64,000 nucleotides of DNA, from positions 62,001 to 126,000 of the forward strand of contig JAFWEW010000022.1 of NCBI GenBank assembly GCA_017512725.1. Reading direction: 5' to 3'. Of this stretch, positions 50,267 through 59,343 are shown piece after piece. Both the position numbers and the translations under genes were made by a program. Every line of letters begins with the position of its first letter. Positions within the stretch are counted from its first letter, which is position 1. The notes below the pieces were generated by a model. It made no database searches. It worked only from the letters and a program-made list of their open reading frames with translations, and was not told the DNA's origin. Source of the stretch: Solobacterium sp. (GTDB taxonomy: Bacteria > Bacillota_I > Bacilli_A > Erysipelotrichales > Erysipelotrichaceae).

Positions 50267-50830
50267 ATGTTTACGAAAGAATACTGGCAGTCATCGTTTG
50301 CCAAATTAAAAAACATCCGGTACCTTACGATCATTGCGCTTATGATCGCAATGAAAGTCGTTCTGAACAATATTCGTATTCCGGTCAGCGATAATCTGAA
50401 TATCATGTTCACATTCATTCCGGTTGCGCTTGAGGCTGCAATTGTCGGTCCCGGTGCGGCAATGGTTTCCGCTGCGATAACCGATACACTCGGTACGATG
50501 CTTTCAAGCTACGGCCCGTATTTCCCCGGCTATCTTCTGAGCAAAGTACTGGCAAGCCTCATCTGCGGCCTGTTCTTTTACCGCACCCATATCACATTAT
50601 GGAAAACAGCGCTTTCGAAAGCGCTGATCAATTACGGTGTCAATGTACTGCTGGGGTCCCTGTGGTCTTCCATGCTTTACGGAAAAGCATTTATTGCGTA
50701 TGCCTCGGTATCCGCAGTGAAAAACACGATCCTGCTGCCGTTTGAGGTTCTTGTGCTCTATGCACTTCTGAAAACACTGGTGCCGGTTCTTAAGCGCCGC
50801 CAGCTGATTCCGCCGGAAACCACTATTTAA
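50267..50830 (+). CDS. folT: ECF transporter S component, folate-specific (FolT-type)
   Basis: 187 residues, about 6 membrane segments. The start SSFAKLKNIRYLTIIALMIA followed by MKVVLNNIRIPVSDNLNIMF is typical of FolT-type S components, which bind folate outside and deliver it to the shared ECF AAT module (not in this window). AAGGAG precedes the ATG, and the THF riboswitch in the leader supports the substrate. The stop overlaps the end of the convergent CapA-like gene by 8 bases. Confidence 0.93.
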   Translation: MFTKEYWQSSFAKLKNIRYLTIIALMIAMKVVLNNIRIPVSDNLNIMFTFIPVALEAAIVGPGAAMVSAAITDTLGTMLSSYGPYFPGYLLSKVLASLICGLFFYRTHITLWKTALSKALINYGVNVLLGSLWSSMLYGKAFIAYASVSAVKNTILLPFEVLVLYALLKTLVPVLKRRQLIPPETTI

Positions 50831-51917
50831 GTCCGCCGATCCGGATACTGTCATCCATCCGCTGGAGTGTCTGCACATAACCCTCGTACAGTTCCTTGCA
50901 TGAGGGAACCTGTTCTTCCGTCGCTTTATCCAGCAGGATGACTTTCGCATGGACATCCTCATCCTTTACGGAAGCGACAAGATCCATCTTGGGATTGGTC
51001 AGTTCGATGCGGTGACGGTCTCCATAGATTGTCTCCGTTACCGTGACTGCCCCCAGAGCGCCGATCCGGTCCGTAACCTCTTCGCTTTCCGAATACAGGT
51101 TTCCAAGCGAATAGAACACCAGCGTATCGTCGATCCAGCAGACCGGCTGAACTGCATTATCCGCATAACCGATAATCACAGAGGCGCCTGCTCCGGCAAG
51201 TGCTTCTGCGATCTGTTTCTGCCGGTCATTCGGGAGGGAACCCTGACCCCCTTCCCATGCGATTGAAACAATAACCAGATCTGCCTGTTCCGCCGCCTTG
51301 TTCACAAACAGCGGCGTTTTTTCGTCATCATATACATTGACCAGATACGCTTCGTTTTCCGGAAGCGGGTCTTTCAGTCCGTCGGTAAAAGACAGATACA
51401 CCGTACTGATCCCGTTCTGTTCAAAGATCCGCAGCTGGTTCCGTTCATCCGTGGAACTGTGGGTCCCGCTGATCCTCGCATTCGACTGGTTCCAGTAATT
51501 CATTGAGGTATCAATGGCATCCTTGCCATAGGCATGCACTTCCGGATAAGCAAGTCCGACCATGTTAAAACCCTGTGCACATACCTCATCCGCAAAAGCG
51601 GTCCGGGAATCGGTTCCAACCAGAGAATGATAGGTCAAAGCCGCATACTCATAGTTATTGACCAGCTGTCCGAGTCCGGCAAAAACATCATCGGTATCTT
51701 CTTTGCAGGGCATGACTGCTCCGGCCGCAAGAATATTCACCACATTCGTTTCTTCCTTGTCGAGCCAGAACTCCGGCTTCTCAGGTTCTGCCGGCTTTTT
51801 CCCCTGTTCCAGCACTCTTGTGACAACGTTCATCACCAGGCTTGTGACCGCAAGGATCAGTGCCAGCGCAAGCAGGTATTTTCCATGTTTTTCCCAGAAA
51901 TTCGTCTGTTTATCCAT
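50823..51917 (-). CDS. CapA/PgsA-like protein with degenerate active site
   Basis: 364 residues. One membrane anchor at about 15-35 and an outside domain with NILAAGAVMP, TYHSLVGTDSRTAFADEVCA and the CapA-type end VQPVCWIDDTLVFYSLGNL. In active CapA relatives the metal-site histidines occur as a GHHPH-like block before VQP; here it reads GYADNA, so metal binding is doubtful. An extended -10 (TGT TATAAT, 51924-51929) ends 6 bases before the ATG with no Shine-Dalgarno: leaderless. Confidence 0.78.
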   Translation of the reverse strand: MDKQTNFWEKHGKYLLALALILAVTSLVMNVVTRVLEQGKKPAEPEKPEFWLDKEETNVVNILAAGAVMPCKEDTDDVFAGLGQLVNNYEYAALTYHSLVGTDSRTAFADEVCAQGFNMVGLAYPEVHAYGKDAIDTSMNYWNQSNARISGTHSSTDERNQLRIFEQNGISTVYLSFTDGLKDPLPENEAYLVNVYDDEKTPLFVNKAAEQADLVIVSIAWEGGQGSLPNDRQKQIAEALAGAGASVIIGYADNAVQPVCWIDDTLVFYSLGNLYSESEEVTDRIGALGAVTVTETIYGDRHRIELTNPKMDLVASVKDEDVHAKVILLDKATEEQVPSCKELYEGYVQTLQRMDDSIRIGGLK

Positions 51918-52037
51918 ATGTCAATTATAACATGCGGCTGTACACTTACTTTTCAGCGAACAGCCGGTTCTTCCTATTAAAATTGAAAGTCCCTCAGGCG
52001 CAAACGGCCGTCTGGCAAAATGACTGGAACAGGAACT

Positions 52038-53396
52038 TTACTCCTGCGGGGATCCGTTGAATTCGATCGTCTCTGGGATCTGAAGTTTTTCAAGCCGGTC
52101 ACAGCCTGTAAAAACATCTTTGCAGATATAGCGGATCCCTTCCGGCATATTCAGATGAATCAGCTGCCCGCAGCCAAAAAATGCCCGGTCATCAATGAAG
52201 CCCAGATTCTCCGGAAGCCGGATATCCGCCAGGTGACCGCATCCTTCAAAGGTACTCTCTTCAATCCGGAAGACGTCCTTTGGAATCATCACAGAAGCCA
52301 GGGAACTGCAGTGATAAAACGCACGGGCGCCAATGGCAGTTACGGTATCTGGCATTTCAAGTCCGGCAAGTGCTTCACATCCTTCAAACGCACGGTCCCC
52401 GATCGACTGCAGCCCTTCCGGCAGTACCACTTCCAAAAGATGATCACAGCCGCGGAACACACCCTCACCTAGTGCTGCCACCCCGGAAGGAACAACAATC
52501 CGCTTCAGTGATGTACAATCCGCAAAGTTCAGCCGCCTGAGTTCCGTGATTCCGCATGGAAGCGTAACATCCTTCAGATTCGTGCATTCATCAAAAACGG
52601 CACCGTCAAGAACTGCAACACGGTCAGGGAGATGAACTGCCGTGATGCTTTCACAGCCGGCAAACGCACGGAAGCCGATTGTCTGCAGCGTGGACGGCAG
52701 AACAAAATCCCTCAGTTTCCTGCAATCGCTGAATGCCCAGGGATCAATCGTTTCAAGTCCTTCGGGAAAGAATACATTCTCCAGTTCTTCGCAGCCGTAA
52801 AATGCATAGGTTCGAATCGCATTCAGGTGTTTGGAAAAAGAGACTTCTTTGAGCGATTTACCGTTCTGAAATGCGTAGGGTCCGATATCCGTAACCGTAT
52901 CTGCAAGTTCAAGATGCAGGAGGGATGGATTATCCGCAAATGCAAAGTCCTTAATTGCCGTGATGCCGGGTTCCAGAATCACTTCCCAAAGCGCATCGCA
53001 TCCGATGAAACATTCGTTCGGAATTACCGCGATACTTCCGGGAATACGGATCGTTTCAAGCGCTGTGCAGCACGCAAATGCCTTACTGCCCAGTTCTGTC
53101 AGGTCTGAAGGAAGCCGGATAATGCGAAGCGAGGAACAGGAATGGAATGCATTCTCCCCGATCCGATGAATACTGTCGGGAAGAAGTATCTGCTCGAGAT
53201 TCACACAGTCTGCAAACGCATCCTTTTCAATCTCCGTTACACCATCGGGAACCGAAACAGAGCGCAGTTCTTCACACGCCAAAAAGGCGGATTCTCCGAT
53301 CCGGGTGACACCGGCCGGCAGTTCCGCATGCGGTCCGTTGCCTGTATAACGGATCAGACATCCGTCTATGATTTCAAATTCTGTCGTTTCGTTCAT
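52038..53396 (-). CDS. BspA-type leucine-rich repeat protein
   Basis: 452 residues made almost entirely of LRR_5-type repeats of about 23 residues (pattern I-x-x-x-A-F-x-x-C-x-x-L-x-x-V-x-L-P). About 17 to 18 copies run from residue 30 to the end. There is no signal peptide, membrane helix or cell-wall anchor, so unlike many BspA proteins it may be cytoplasmic. GGGAG precedes the ATG and TGT TATAAT lies further up. A protein-binding role is likely; the partner is unknown. Confidence 0.88.
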   Translation of the reverse strand: MNETTEFEIIDGCLIRYTGNGPHAELPAGVTRIGESAFLACEELRSVSVPDGVTEIEKDAFADCVNLEQILLPDSIHRIGENAFHSCSSLRIIRLPSDLTELGSKAFACCTALETIRIPGSIAVIPNECFIGCDALWEVILEPGITAIKDFAFADNPSLLHLELADTVTDIGPYAFQNGKSLKEVSFSKHLNAIRTYAFYGCEELENVFFPEGLETIDPWAFSDCRKLRDFVLPSTLQTIGFRAFAGCESITAVHLPDRVAVLDGAVFDECTNLKDVTLPCGITELRRLNFADCTSLKRIVVPSGVAALGEGVFRGCDHLLEVVLPEGLQSIGDRAFEGCEALAGLEMPDTVTAIGARAFYHCSSLASVMIPKDVFRIEESTFEGCGHLADIRLPENLGFIDDRAFFGCGQLIHLNMPEGIRYICKDVFTGCDRLEKLQIPETIEFNGSPQE

Positions 53397-53505
53397 GATT
53401 CTCCCTGAGTTCTGCTACCTGCATTATAACAATTAGACCAATGATTTCCGGTATTCTGCCAGAGCTATCAGGCATCTGTTTCTGATACAGGTATATTCGG
53501 AATGT

Positions 53506-53530
53506 TATATTGTGGTTATCGGTAACCGAT
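53506..53530 (+). promoter_or_regulatory. Promoter and overlapping palindromes before the small HTH gene
   Basis: TATATT at 53506-53511 is a likely -10. Directly after it, two overlapping inverted repeats occur: GGTTA-TCG-G..TAACC (53514-53526) and ATCGG-TAA-CCGAT (53518-53530). Their place at the transcription start suits autoregulation by the HTH protein encoded next. Confidence 0.5.
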
Positions 53531-53561
53531 GAAATCAGAAAACGAACAGGGAGGACCAGTC

Positions 53562-53768
53562 ATGGAAGATGAATTCAACGAAGTACTGTTTGATGTAATG
53601 AAAGAGGACATGACAAGCATCAGTGCTCTGTCTATTGAAACCGGCATTTCCGAAGAGAAGATCCGCAGTTATCTGAATGGCAATGCGCCGGATCAGTTTG
53701 ATGCGGAACGGATCGCACAGGCGCTTGGAGTCAGTATGCGCACACTTTTCAAACACATACGCCCGTAG
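53562..53768 (+). CDS. Small Cro/C1-like HTH protein
   Basis: 68 residues, almost wholly a helix-turn-helix: VMKEDMTSISALSIETGISE, EKIRSYLNGNAPDQFDAERI, AQALGVSMRTLFKHI. GGGAGGACC precedes the ATG at 53562; an upstream ATG at 53529 lies within the palindromes and has no ribosome site. It stands 87 bases before the hydrolase gene on the same strand and may control it. No effector domain is present. Confidence 0.75.
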   Translation: MEDEFNEVLFDVMKEDMTSISALSIETGISEEKIRSYLNGNAPDQFDAERIAQALGVSMRTLFKHIRP

Positions 53769-53855
53769 AGAAAGGAAACCGGAAATCGTATAACAGATGA
53801 ATGATATCGGTTTTTTTGTGTTTCTGACTGCAGAACCGGAAGGAGTAATCCGCTT

Positions 53856-54794
53856 ATGAAGAAAGTATTTAAGTTTATAGGAATTGCTCTGCTGAGCATA
53901 GTGATCCTGATTGTATTGTTTCTGTTCGGCGTCAAAATCTGGAACCATATTGCAATGAGCAGTGAAACGGAGCTGCTTCAGAATCATCCCGGTGAATGCG
54001 TTGAAGTAGACGGTCATGACATGAATATCTATACCGAGGGTGAAGGCAGCCATACATTGGTATTCCTGTCCGGCTGGAAGGTCCCCTCTCCGATCTACGA
54101 ATACAAACCCTTATATTCCAGGCTCAGTGATAGTTACCGATGTGTTGTCATTGAGAAATTCGGATATGGGTTCAGCGATAACTTTGATGGAGCACGCGAC
54201 TTTGATACACTGCTCCGTCAGGACCGGGAAGCGCTGCAGAAAGCCGGTATTGAAGGCCCTTACGTTTTGTGTCCGCATTCACTGTCCGGCTTTGAGGCAG
54301 AACTGTGGGCCCAGAAGTATCCCGAAGAAGTCGAAGCCGTTATCGGACTTGATATGTGTCTGGGCGGATGTTTCGATCCGGCAGAAGACACCAAAAGTTC
54401 GAAAACACAGAATACGATTGACAAAATCGGTGCATTCTTTGGGATCAACCGCTTTTTAATGAGCATCAGTGAATTCGAAGGTCTTTCAAAGGAAGAGATC
54501 AGGCAGTATATTGCCCTTGGCTGTAAAAACCTTGGCAACGATACTGCTGCCCGTGAATGTGACGGCATCGTCGATGTCTTCAAAGAGATCGAAAGCACTC
54601 CGCTTCCGACAGTCCCGACGATCCAGTATGTATCCGGCGTAAAAAAAGACAATGAACTCTGGGTAAACGCACATCAGGAATTTGTGAATGCCTCACAGAA
54701 TGGCCGGTATGTTCAGCTTGACTGCGGTCACTATGTCCACAATTATGAATCGGAGCGAATCGCCACCGATATAAAGGAATTGATCGGAAACTGA
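53856..54794 (+). CDS. Membrane-anchored alpha/beta hydrolase
   Basis: 312 residues. An N-terminal membrane helix (about 5-28) anchors an outside hydrolase domain. Oxyanion region FLSGWKVPSP, IEKFGYGFSD, the nucleophile elbow CPHSLSGFEAELWA (serine near residue 142), a late acid and the histidine in CGHYVHNY near residue 296 complete the triad. Family members include prolyl iminopeptidase-like and esterase enzymes; the substrate is unknown. GGAAGGAG precedes the ATG. Confidence 0.85.
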   Translation: MKKVFKFIGIALLSIVILIVLFLFGVKIWNHIAMSSETELLQNHPGECVEVDGHDMNIYTEGEGSHTLVFLSGWKVPSPIYEYKPLYSRLSDSYRCVVIEKFGYGFSDNFDGARDFDTLLRQDREALQKAGIEGPYVLCPHSLSGFEAELWAQKYPEEVEAVIGLDMCLGGCFDPAEDTKSSKTQNTIDKIGAFFGINRFLMSISEFEGLSKEEIRQYIALGCKNLGNDTAARECDGIVDVFKEIESTPLPTVPTIQYVSGVKKDNELWVNAHQEFVNASQNGRYVQLDCGHYVHNYESERIATDIKELIGN

Positions 54795-54888
54795 CGGGAC
54801 CGTCCGATATGCGGGAATCCAATACACGAAACACGTATTTCCATCCGTAATTCGACGGTTTCTCCACGTATTCCTAAGAACATGGGTT

Positions 54889-54900
54889 TATAATGTTCAC
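54889..54900 (+). promoter_or_regulatory. -10 box directly before the YggS-like gene
   Basis: Perfect TATAAT at 54889-54894 with only 6 bases to the ATG; transcription would start on or next to the A of ATG. No Shine-Dalgarno is possible. Confidence 0.65.
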
Positions 54901-55545
54901 ATGTTTGCAAAAGATAACTATCAAGAGGTTTTAAATGAGCTGAACGGCAGCGCAAAACTCTGTGCCGTCTCCAAAATGCATCCTGCGGAGGACATCCAGA
55001 CGGCGTACGATCTTGGCCAGCGGATCTTCGGGGAAAACAAGGCAAATGAACTCTGCGCAAAGGCAGAACTCCTTCCGAAGGATATTGAATGGCATTTCAT
55101 CGGTCATCTGCAGCGCAACAAGGTCCGGCAGATCCTGCCCTATGTTTCCTGCATTCAGTCGCTGGATTCCGTACGGCTGGCAGAGACAATCGAAAAAGAA
55201 GCCACAAAGCTGAACCGCACCGTAGACTGCATGCTGGAGTTCCATCTGGCTTCTTCCGATACGAATAAGACCGGTCTGCTTCCGCAGGAAGCGGACACGA
55301 TGCTCGAAGAATGCAGGAAGCTCCCGCATGTTCACCTTGTCGGAATGATGACAATGGGACCGCATACGGATGAAGAAAATGAGATCCGCAGAGTCTTCTC
55401 AGAAGGTCATGAACTATTCCTGCGTCTTTCGCATGACAACAGCGATATTCAGATTCTTTCCATGGGAATGAGTGATGATTATCTTCTTGCGCTCGAAGCC
55501 GGATCCAATATGGTCCGGATCGGTTCCAAACTGTTTCGGGGGTAA
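54901..55545 (+). CDS. PLP-binding protein of the YggS/PROSC family
   Basis: 214 residues, slightly shorter than usual. PLP-lysine Lys25 in CAVSKMHP, then FGENKANELCAK, WHFIGHLQRNK, SLDSVRLAETIEKEA, GMMTMGP and SMGMSDDYLLALEAGSNMVR follow the family order. It controls free pyridoxal phosphate and amino-acid balance in the cytoplasm. It begins a three-gene run with the aminotransferase (5 bases) and phospholipase-like gene (4 bases). The PLP link to the aminotransferase next door is plain. Confidence 0.92.
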   Translation: MFAKDNYQEVLNELNGSAKLCAVSKMHPAEDIQTAYDLGQRIFGENKANELCAKAELLPKDIEWHFIGHLQRNKVRQILPYVSCIQSLDSVRLAETIEKEATKLNRTVDCMLEFHLASSDTNKTGLLPQEADTMLEECRKLPHVHLVGMMTMGPHTDEENEIRRVFSEGHELFLRLSHDNSDIQILSMGMSDDYLLALEAGSNMVRIGSKLFRG

Positions 55546-55550
55546 TTGCC

Positions 55551-56795
55551 ATGAGATTTGTGAAAAAAAGTGCGGATCTTTCGCCGATCCGGGATACCGT
55601 GTTTGCGATCGTTTCCCTGGCCGTCAGGGACAAAAAGGAAAACGGAGATCTTGTGACCGATGCGACAATCGGTTCGCTCTTTGATGAAGACGGTAAATTT
55701 GTTGCGTTTGACAGTGTATTTGATCATTACAACAAAATCGACCACCGGGTTAAGGGGGCTTATGCCTCCAGTTTCCGCGGGGATCCTGCCTATTGTGAAA
55801 CGGTGTACCAGTGGGTAACACAGGGGGCTGATCTTGCCCTGAAGCACTGCGTAATTGCGACACCCGGCGGAAGCGGAGCCGTATCTGCCGGATTCATGTC
55901 CTTTCTGGAACCGGGAGAAAGCATTCTGATTCCGGATCTCGGCTGGGAATCCTATGAGCTGATGGCCCGGCAGAACAATCTCAAGGCGGTCTCCTATGAG
56001 ATGTTCGACGGGGATCATTTCAATCTTCATTCCGTTCAGAAAAACATTGAAACGATCATGGAGAAACAGGACCACATTGTTCTGGTCCTCAATGACCCCT
56101 GCCATAACCCAAGCGGCTATTCCATGAGCTATGAGGAATGGAGCCTTCTGATTGCGTATCTGCGTGAGGTATCAAAGACACACGCGGTCATTCTGATCAA
56201 CGATATCGCTTATATCGATTATTCCTATAACCTGAACCGCAGCCGGGAATACATGAACTGCTTTAATGCGTTTACCGACAATATGATGGCAGTTATCGCA
56301 TTCTCCTGTTCCAAAGCGCTGACATCCTATGGTCTTCGCTGCGGGGCGGCAGTCATCGTTTCACCGAACGAAACTGCGGTAGCGGAAACCGGAACGGCAT
56401 TTGAAAAGATTGCCCGTTCGATCTGGTCCAATATCCCAAATGCGGCTATGGCCAACTTCACCTGGGTGGTCACCGATAACCGGGAAGCCTACCTGTCGGA
56501 AAAGCAGAACTATATCGATCTGCTTCATGAGCGCAGCGCGATTTTCCTGAAGGAAGCCGCAGAATGCGGTCTGCCGCTGTATCCATACCGGGAAGGATTC
56601 TTCATCACCGTACGGATCAAAGACAACGACCTTGTCTCCCGTGTCCATGAAGCACTGATGGAACAGCATATTTACACCGTTATCACAAACAAAGGCATCC
56701 GGATTGCAGTATGTTCCCTGCCGAAACGCAAGGCAGCGGGACTTGCCGCGAAGATCATGAACGTGATGAATCAGGTCCGGCAGGAAGGAGAATAA
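55551..56795 (+). CDS. Class I/II aminotransferase (aromatic/aspartate-type)
   Basis: 414 residues, PLP fold type I. VIATPGGSGAVSAGF binds the cofactor phosphate, LNDPCHNPSGYSMS is the substrate-binding loop, and the Schiff-base lysine is in SCSKALTSYGLRCG near residue 255; GIRIAVCSLP near the end carries the carboxylate arginine. Members of this branch use aspartate or aromatic amino acids. GGGGGT precedes the ATG. It lies between yggS and the phospholipase-like gene in one transcript. Confidence 0.88.
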   Translation: MRFVKKSADLSPIRDTVFAIVSLAVRDKKENGDLVTDATIGSLFDEDGKFVAFDSVFDHYNKIDHRVKGAYASSFRGDPAYCETVYQWVTQGADLALKHCVIATPGGSGAVSAGFMSFLEPGESILIPDLGWESYELMARQNNLKAVSYEMFDGDHFNLHSVQKNIETIMEKQDHIVLVLNDPCHNPSGYSMSYEEWSLLIAYLREVSKTHAVILINDIAYIDYSYNLNRSREYMNCFNAFTDNMMAVIAFSCSKALTSYGLRCGAAVIVSPNETAVAETGTAFEKIARSIWSNIPNAAMANFTWVVTDNREAYLSEKQNYIDLLHERSAIFLKEAAECGLPLYPYREGFFITVRIKDNDLVSRVHEALMEQHIYTVITNKGIRIAVCSLPKRKAAGLAAKIMNVMNQVRQEGE

Positions 56796-56799
56796 CGAT

Positions 56800-57666
56800 A
56801 TGCCAGCAGCTACAACACATGCCGAATTTGCCAAACAGGTTTTCAAACTGCTTCCGGAAGAAGAACAGAAGAAGATCACCAGCAAGCCGATGTATTATCT
56901 CGGTTCGCAGGGGCCGGATCTCTTCTTCTTTCATAAATACATGTTTCTGCCGGGTTCTCTGAACCAGTACGGCGGGATGATGCATTCCGATCACGTATGG
57001 GAAACGATTGCCTATATGAAAAAGCATACTCATACGCCCGCTCTTCACAGTTATTTCATGGGCTTTCTGACCCATTATGCACTGGACTCCTCCTGTCATC
57101 CGATCATCAATGCCTATTCCAAAAAGGAATATGATCTCGAAGGAAGAAATGAGAGTGAAGCGCACTTCCGCATTGAAGGTGAGATCGACGCATGGCTGCT
57201 GAACAGTACCGGCCGGTCGATTCAGAATTACAATGTCTACACGATGTTAAAAGTATCCCGCCAGGAAGCGAAGGAACTCGGAAGAATGTACCACGGACTG
57301 TTTCAGGAAGTATATGGTCTTGATATTCCGGAAAAGGCAATTGAGAATGCCTGTTATGACTGTGCCCGTATCACAAAGCAGCTGAAGCCGGGCACCCGCA
57401 AGCACCGGGTGGCACATCGCGTGGAAAAGATCGCAAAAATGCCCCATCTGATTACCGGGATGATGCTGACGGACAAGGAAAACGCACAGCCAGCCGTTCT
57501 GAATCCGGAACATGACCTCTGGGTATGGTACGGTCAGTACCGCAAGACCTTTCCGGAACTCATGAAGGAAGCGGAGGAACTGGCGCTGAAACTGATTCCG
57601 GACCCGCAGAAGAATCTGATCAAAAAGAACTTCAACGGCGTCCCGGAAGGTGAAACGATATTATAA
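56800..57666 (+). CDS. Zinc-dependent phospholipase C-like protein
   Basis: 288 residues. Histidine/aspartate blocks ATTHAEFAKQV, LGSQGPDLFFFHKYM, MHSDHVWETIAYM, FLTHYALDSSCHPIINAY and AHFRIEGEIDAWLL match the phospholipase C/zinc nuclease superfamily in Bacillota. No signal peptide is present, so it is probably not an exported toxin-type enzyme. AAGGAGAA precedes the ATG, 4 bases after the aminotransferase. The natural substrate is unknown. Confidence 0.85.
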   Translation: MPAATTHAEFAKQVFKLLPEEEQKKITSKPMYYLGSQGPDLFFFHKYMFLPGSLNQYGGMMHSDHVWETIAYMKKHTHTPALHSYFMGFLTHYALDSSCHPIINAYSKKEYDLEGRNESEAHFRIEGEIDAWLLNSTGRSIQNYNVYTMLKVSRQEAKELGRMYHGLFQEVYGLDIPEKAIENACYDCARITKQLKPGTRKHRVAHRVEKIAKMPHLITGMMLTDKENAQPAVLNPEHDLWVWYGQYRKTFPELMKEAEELALKLIPDPQKNLIKKNFNGVPEGETIL

Positions 57667-57726
57667 AAAAATGAAGGAGTTACCCCTGATCACATGGATC
57701 CTTGTGAGGGATGACTCCTTCTTTTC
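57665..57726. terminator. Bidirectional terminator between convergent genes
   Basis: AAGGAGT (57674-57680) pairs with ACTCCTT (57714-57720) around a partly paired interior. T-rich runs follow on both strands, so it serves the phospholipase-like gene and the phosphoesterase. Confidence 0.85.
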
Positions 57727-58867
57727 AGTCAAAGTGCAGATGGATCAGAACGATTTCACTTTTCGCAGGCCATTTATAGTGCCAGCCCCATGCGGCAACC
57801 CCTGAAGTCGTCACTGCATTCAGATCGCCGTACTTCCGCCAGCCATAATACATATCATTCAGAGCAGGTTCTCCCAGAAAGAACGGAATATTAAAGCCAT
57901 GCGTATGTCCTGCCACCGCAAGATCGACTCCAAGTTCAGACATTTCCCGGAAGTGTTTTGGCCGATGGGTAAGCATCAGGACCGGATTTTCCGGATTGAT
58001 TTCCAGTGCGTCCATCAGCTGCTGATAGGTAAGCGGACTGTGCTTGGGATCATCATGTCCGATCAGCTGTACATCTTCTCCCAGAATCGTCATCTGATCT
58101 TCCAGGGTTGTCACTCCCATTGACCGGATCGTTTTTGCGGCCCAGTCATCGTTTGAGTCATCATGGTTCCCATAGACATAATAGATTCCGTATCTTGGCT
58201 GAGGAATGGTCTCCAGCATCCATTTCACCAGTTCGACATCATGGTCAGAAGTTGTTTCGTCAAAGATATCCCCTGCCAGAAGAATCACATCCGCATCTGC
58301 CTGACGGATCTGCTCCGCCAGTTCCGTATACGTAAACTCCCAGTTGCCGCTGCCGGCATGAAGATCTGCCAGCAGAAGTACATTCAGATCCTTTCTGGCA
58401 CTTTTCTTATGGATCGTAATATCATATTCCGTTGTGTTGAGAATATCGATGTTAAAGTATCCGGCCGTTGTTATCACATAGGCAGTCAGAATAAACAGAA
58501 TCGAATGTACCCGTCTGTCCGTAAGCCAGCGCTTTCCTTCTTCCGGGATCTCAGCACCGCGCTTCTTCATAATGAACCGATACAGAGAGCTGATCAGAAG
58601 ACGCACCGCAAACAGGATCGTCAGCAGCAGGACCATCAGATAGTAATAGGTTCCGATCCGGACGATCTCATACTTGATCCCGGCATGAGGGATCGACTTA
58701 AATACCGTAAAGATAATCGAAATAGCAATCATCCCGGTAAGGTGCCACAGGATCAGCACCGCCCGGAACAGTTTGTTTTCACGCCAGCTTTTTGGGTAGT
58801 TCCGATAGACAAATACGGTCATCGCGAGAAAAAGAAGCACGGATGCCATAAAGAAGATTTGATACAT
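57725..58867 (-). CDS. Membrane metallophosphoesterase (YaeI/YkuE-like)
   Basis: 380 residues. Four hydrophobic segments in the first 150 residues, then a phosphoesterase domain with LLLADLHAGSG, ILLAGDIFDETTSDHD, YYVYGNHDDSNDDW, LMLTHRP and AVAGHTHGFNIPFF. All metal ligands are present. Relatives hydrolyse lipid-linked phosphodiesters at the membrane. AAGGAGG precedes the ATG. It is the third phosphoesterase of this superfamily in the window (with 1 and 3143) but the only one with membrane segments. Confidence 0.9.
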   Translation of the reverse strand: MYQIFFMASVLLFLAMTVFVYRNYPKSWRENKLFRAVLILWHLTGMIAISIIFTVFKSIPHAGIKYEIVRIGTYYYLMVLLLTILFAVRLLISSLYRFIMKKRGAEIPEEGKRWLTDRRVHSILFILTAYVITTAGYFNIDILNTTEYDITIHKKSARKDLNVLLLADLHAGSGNWEFTYTELAEQIRQADADVILLAGDIFDETTSDHDVELVKWMLETIPQPRYGIYYVYGNHDDSNDDWAAKTIRSMGVTTLEDQMTILGEDVQLIGHDDPKHSPLTYQQLMDALEINPENPVLMLTHRPKHFREMSELGVDLAVAGHTHGFNIPFFLGEPALNDMYYGWRKYGDLNAVTTSGVAAWGWHYKWPAKSEIVLIHLHFD

Positions 58868-58902
58868 TGTTATGCCTCCTTTTCGTCTGAATGCATCTTA
58901 CA

Positions 58903-58926
58903 ACAAAAAACACGGTAAGCCGTGTT
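58903..58926 (-). terminator. Intrinsic terminator after the pyrophosphatase-like gene
   Basis: AACACGG/CCGTGTT stem with CTTA loop and six T residues on the minus strand. Confidence 0.85.
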
Positions 58927-58930
58927 TCTC

Positions 58931-59317
58931 TCAGTCTGATTCTCCCCATGCGGGTATTTCACTGCCCTTGCGGATCAGTACGGTTTTCTGATAATCCGTC
59001 TGGTTCAGGAAATGGAGCACTTCTTCTTCCTCTTCCTTCGTACACCCCGCAAGAATTTTGACATCCAGTGTTTTCTTCAGAATATCCGCTGCGATCACCA
59101 GTGCCGTGATCGAATAATGGCTCCCCGAGCCAAGATACACCGATACTCCTTCCACAAGACCATTGGTGTCTGCCAGATGTGCGTAATCAACCGGATAGAT
59201 CAGATTCGCAAACTCCGGATGGCATTCCCCTTTTTTGCGTGTCTTTTTAATTGTGCTGGACAGATACAGTGTGTTCAGCTTCTGCCAGAAATATGCGTTG
59301 TTTTCGTATTGTGCCAT
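58931..59317 (-). CDS. Divergent inorganic pyrophosphatase-like protein
   Basis: 128 residues. FANLIYPVDYAHLADTNGLV, VEGVSVYLGSGS and ILAGCTKEEEEEVLHFLNQ follow the layout of short Bacillota proteins annotated as inorganic pyrophosphatase (NFIYPxDYGxL, DGGGIDVWVGS, IGCTxEE). Several acidic metal ligands are changed (VEGVSV for DGxGIDV), so enzyme activity is doubtful. It has a strong promoter (59344-59372) and an AGGGG ribosome site. A single gene with its own terminator. Confidence 0.65.
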   Translation of the reverse strand: MAQYENNAYFWQKLNTLYLSSTIKKTRKKGECHPEFANLIYPVDYAHLADTNGLVEGVSVYLGSGSHYSITALVIAADILKKTLDVKILAGCTKEEEEEVLHFLNQTDYQKTVLIRKGSEIPAWGESD

Positions 59318-59343
59318 GATATCCCCTCTTATTGAGCATCGTC

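Noticed and set aside
54795-54900. Repeated ACGTATT motifs between hydrolase and YggS-like gene
   Set aside because: Two short direct repeats about 39 bases apart, without dyad symmetry or a clear place relative to the promoter; chance is likely.
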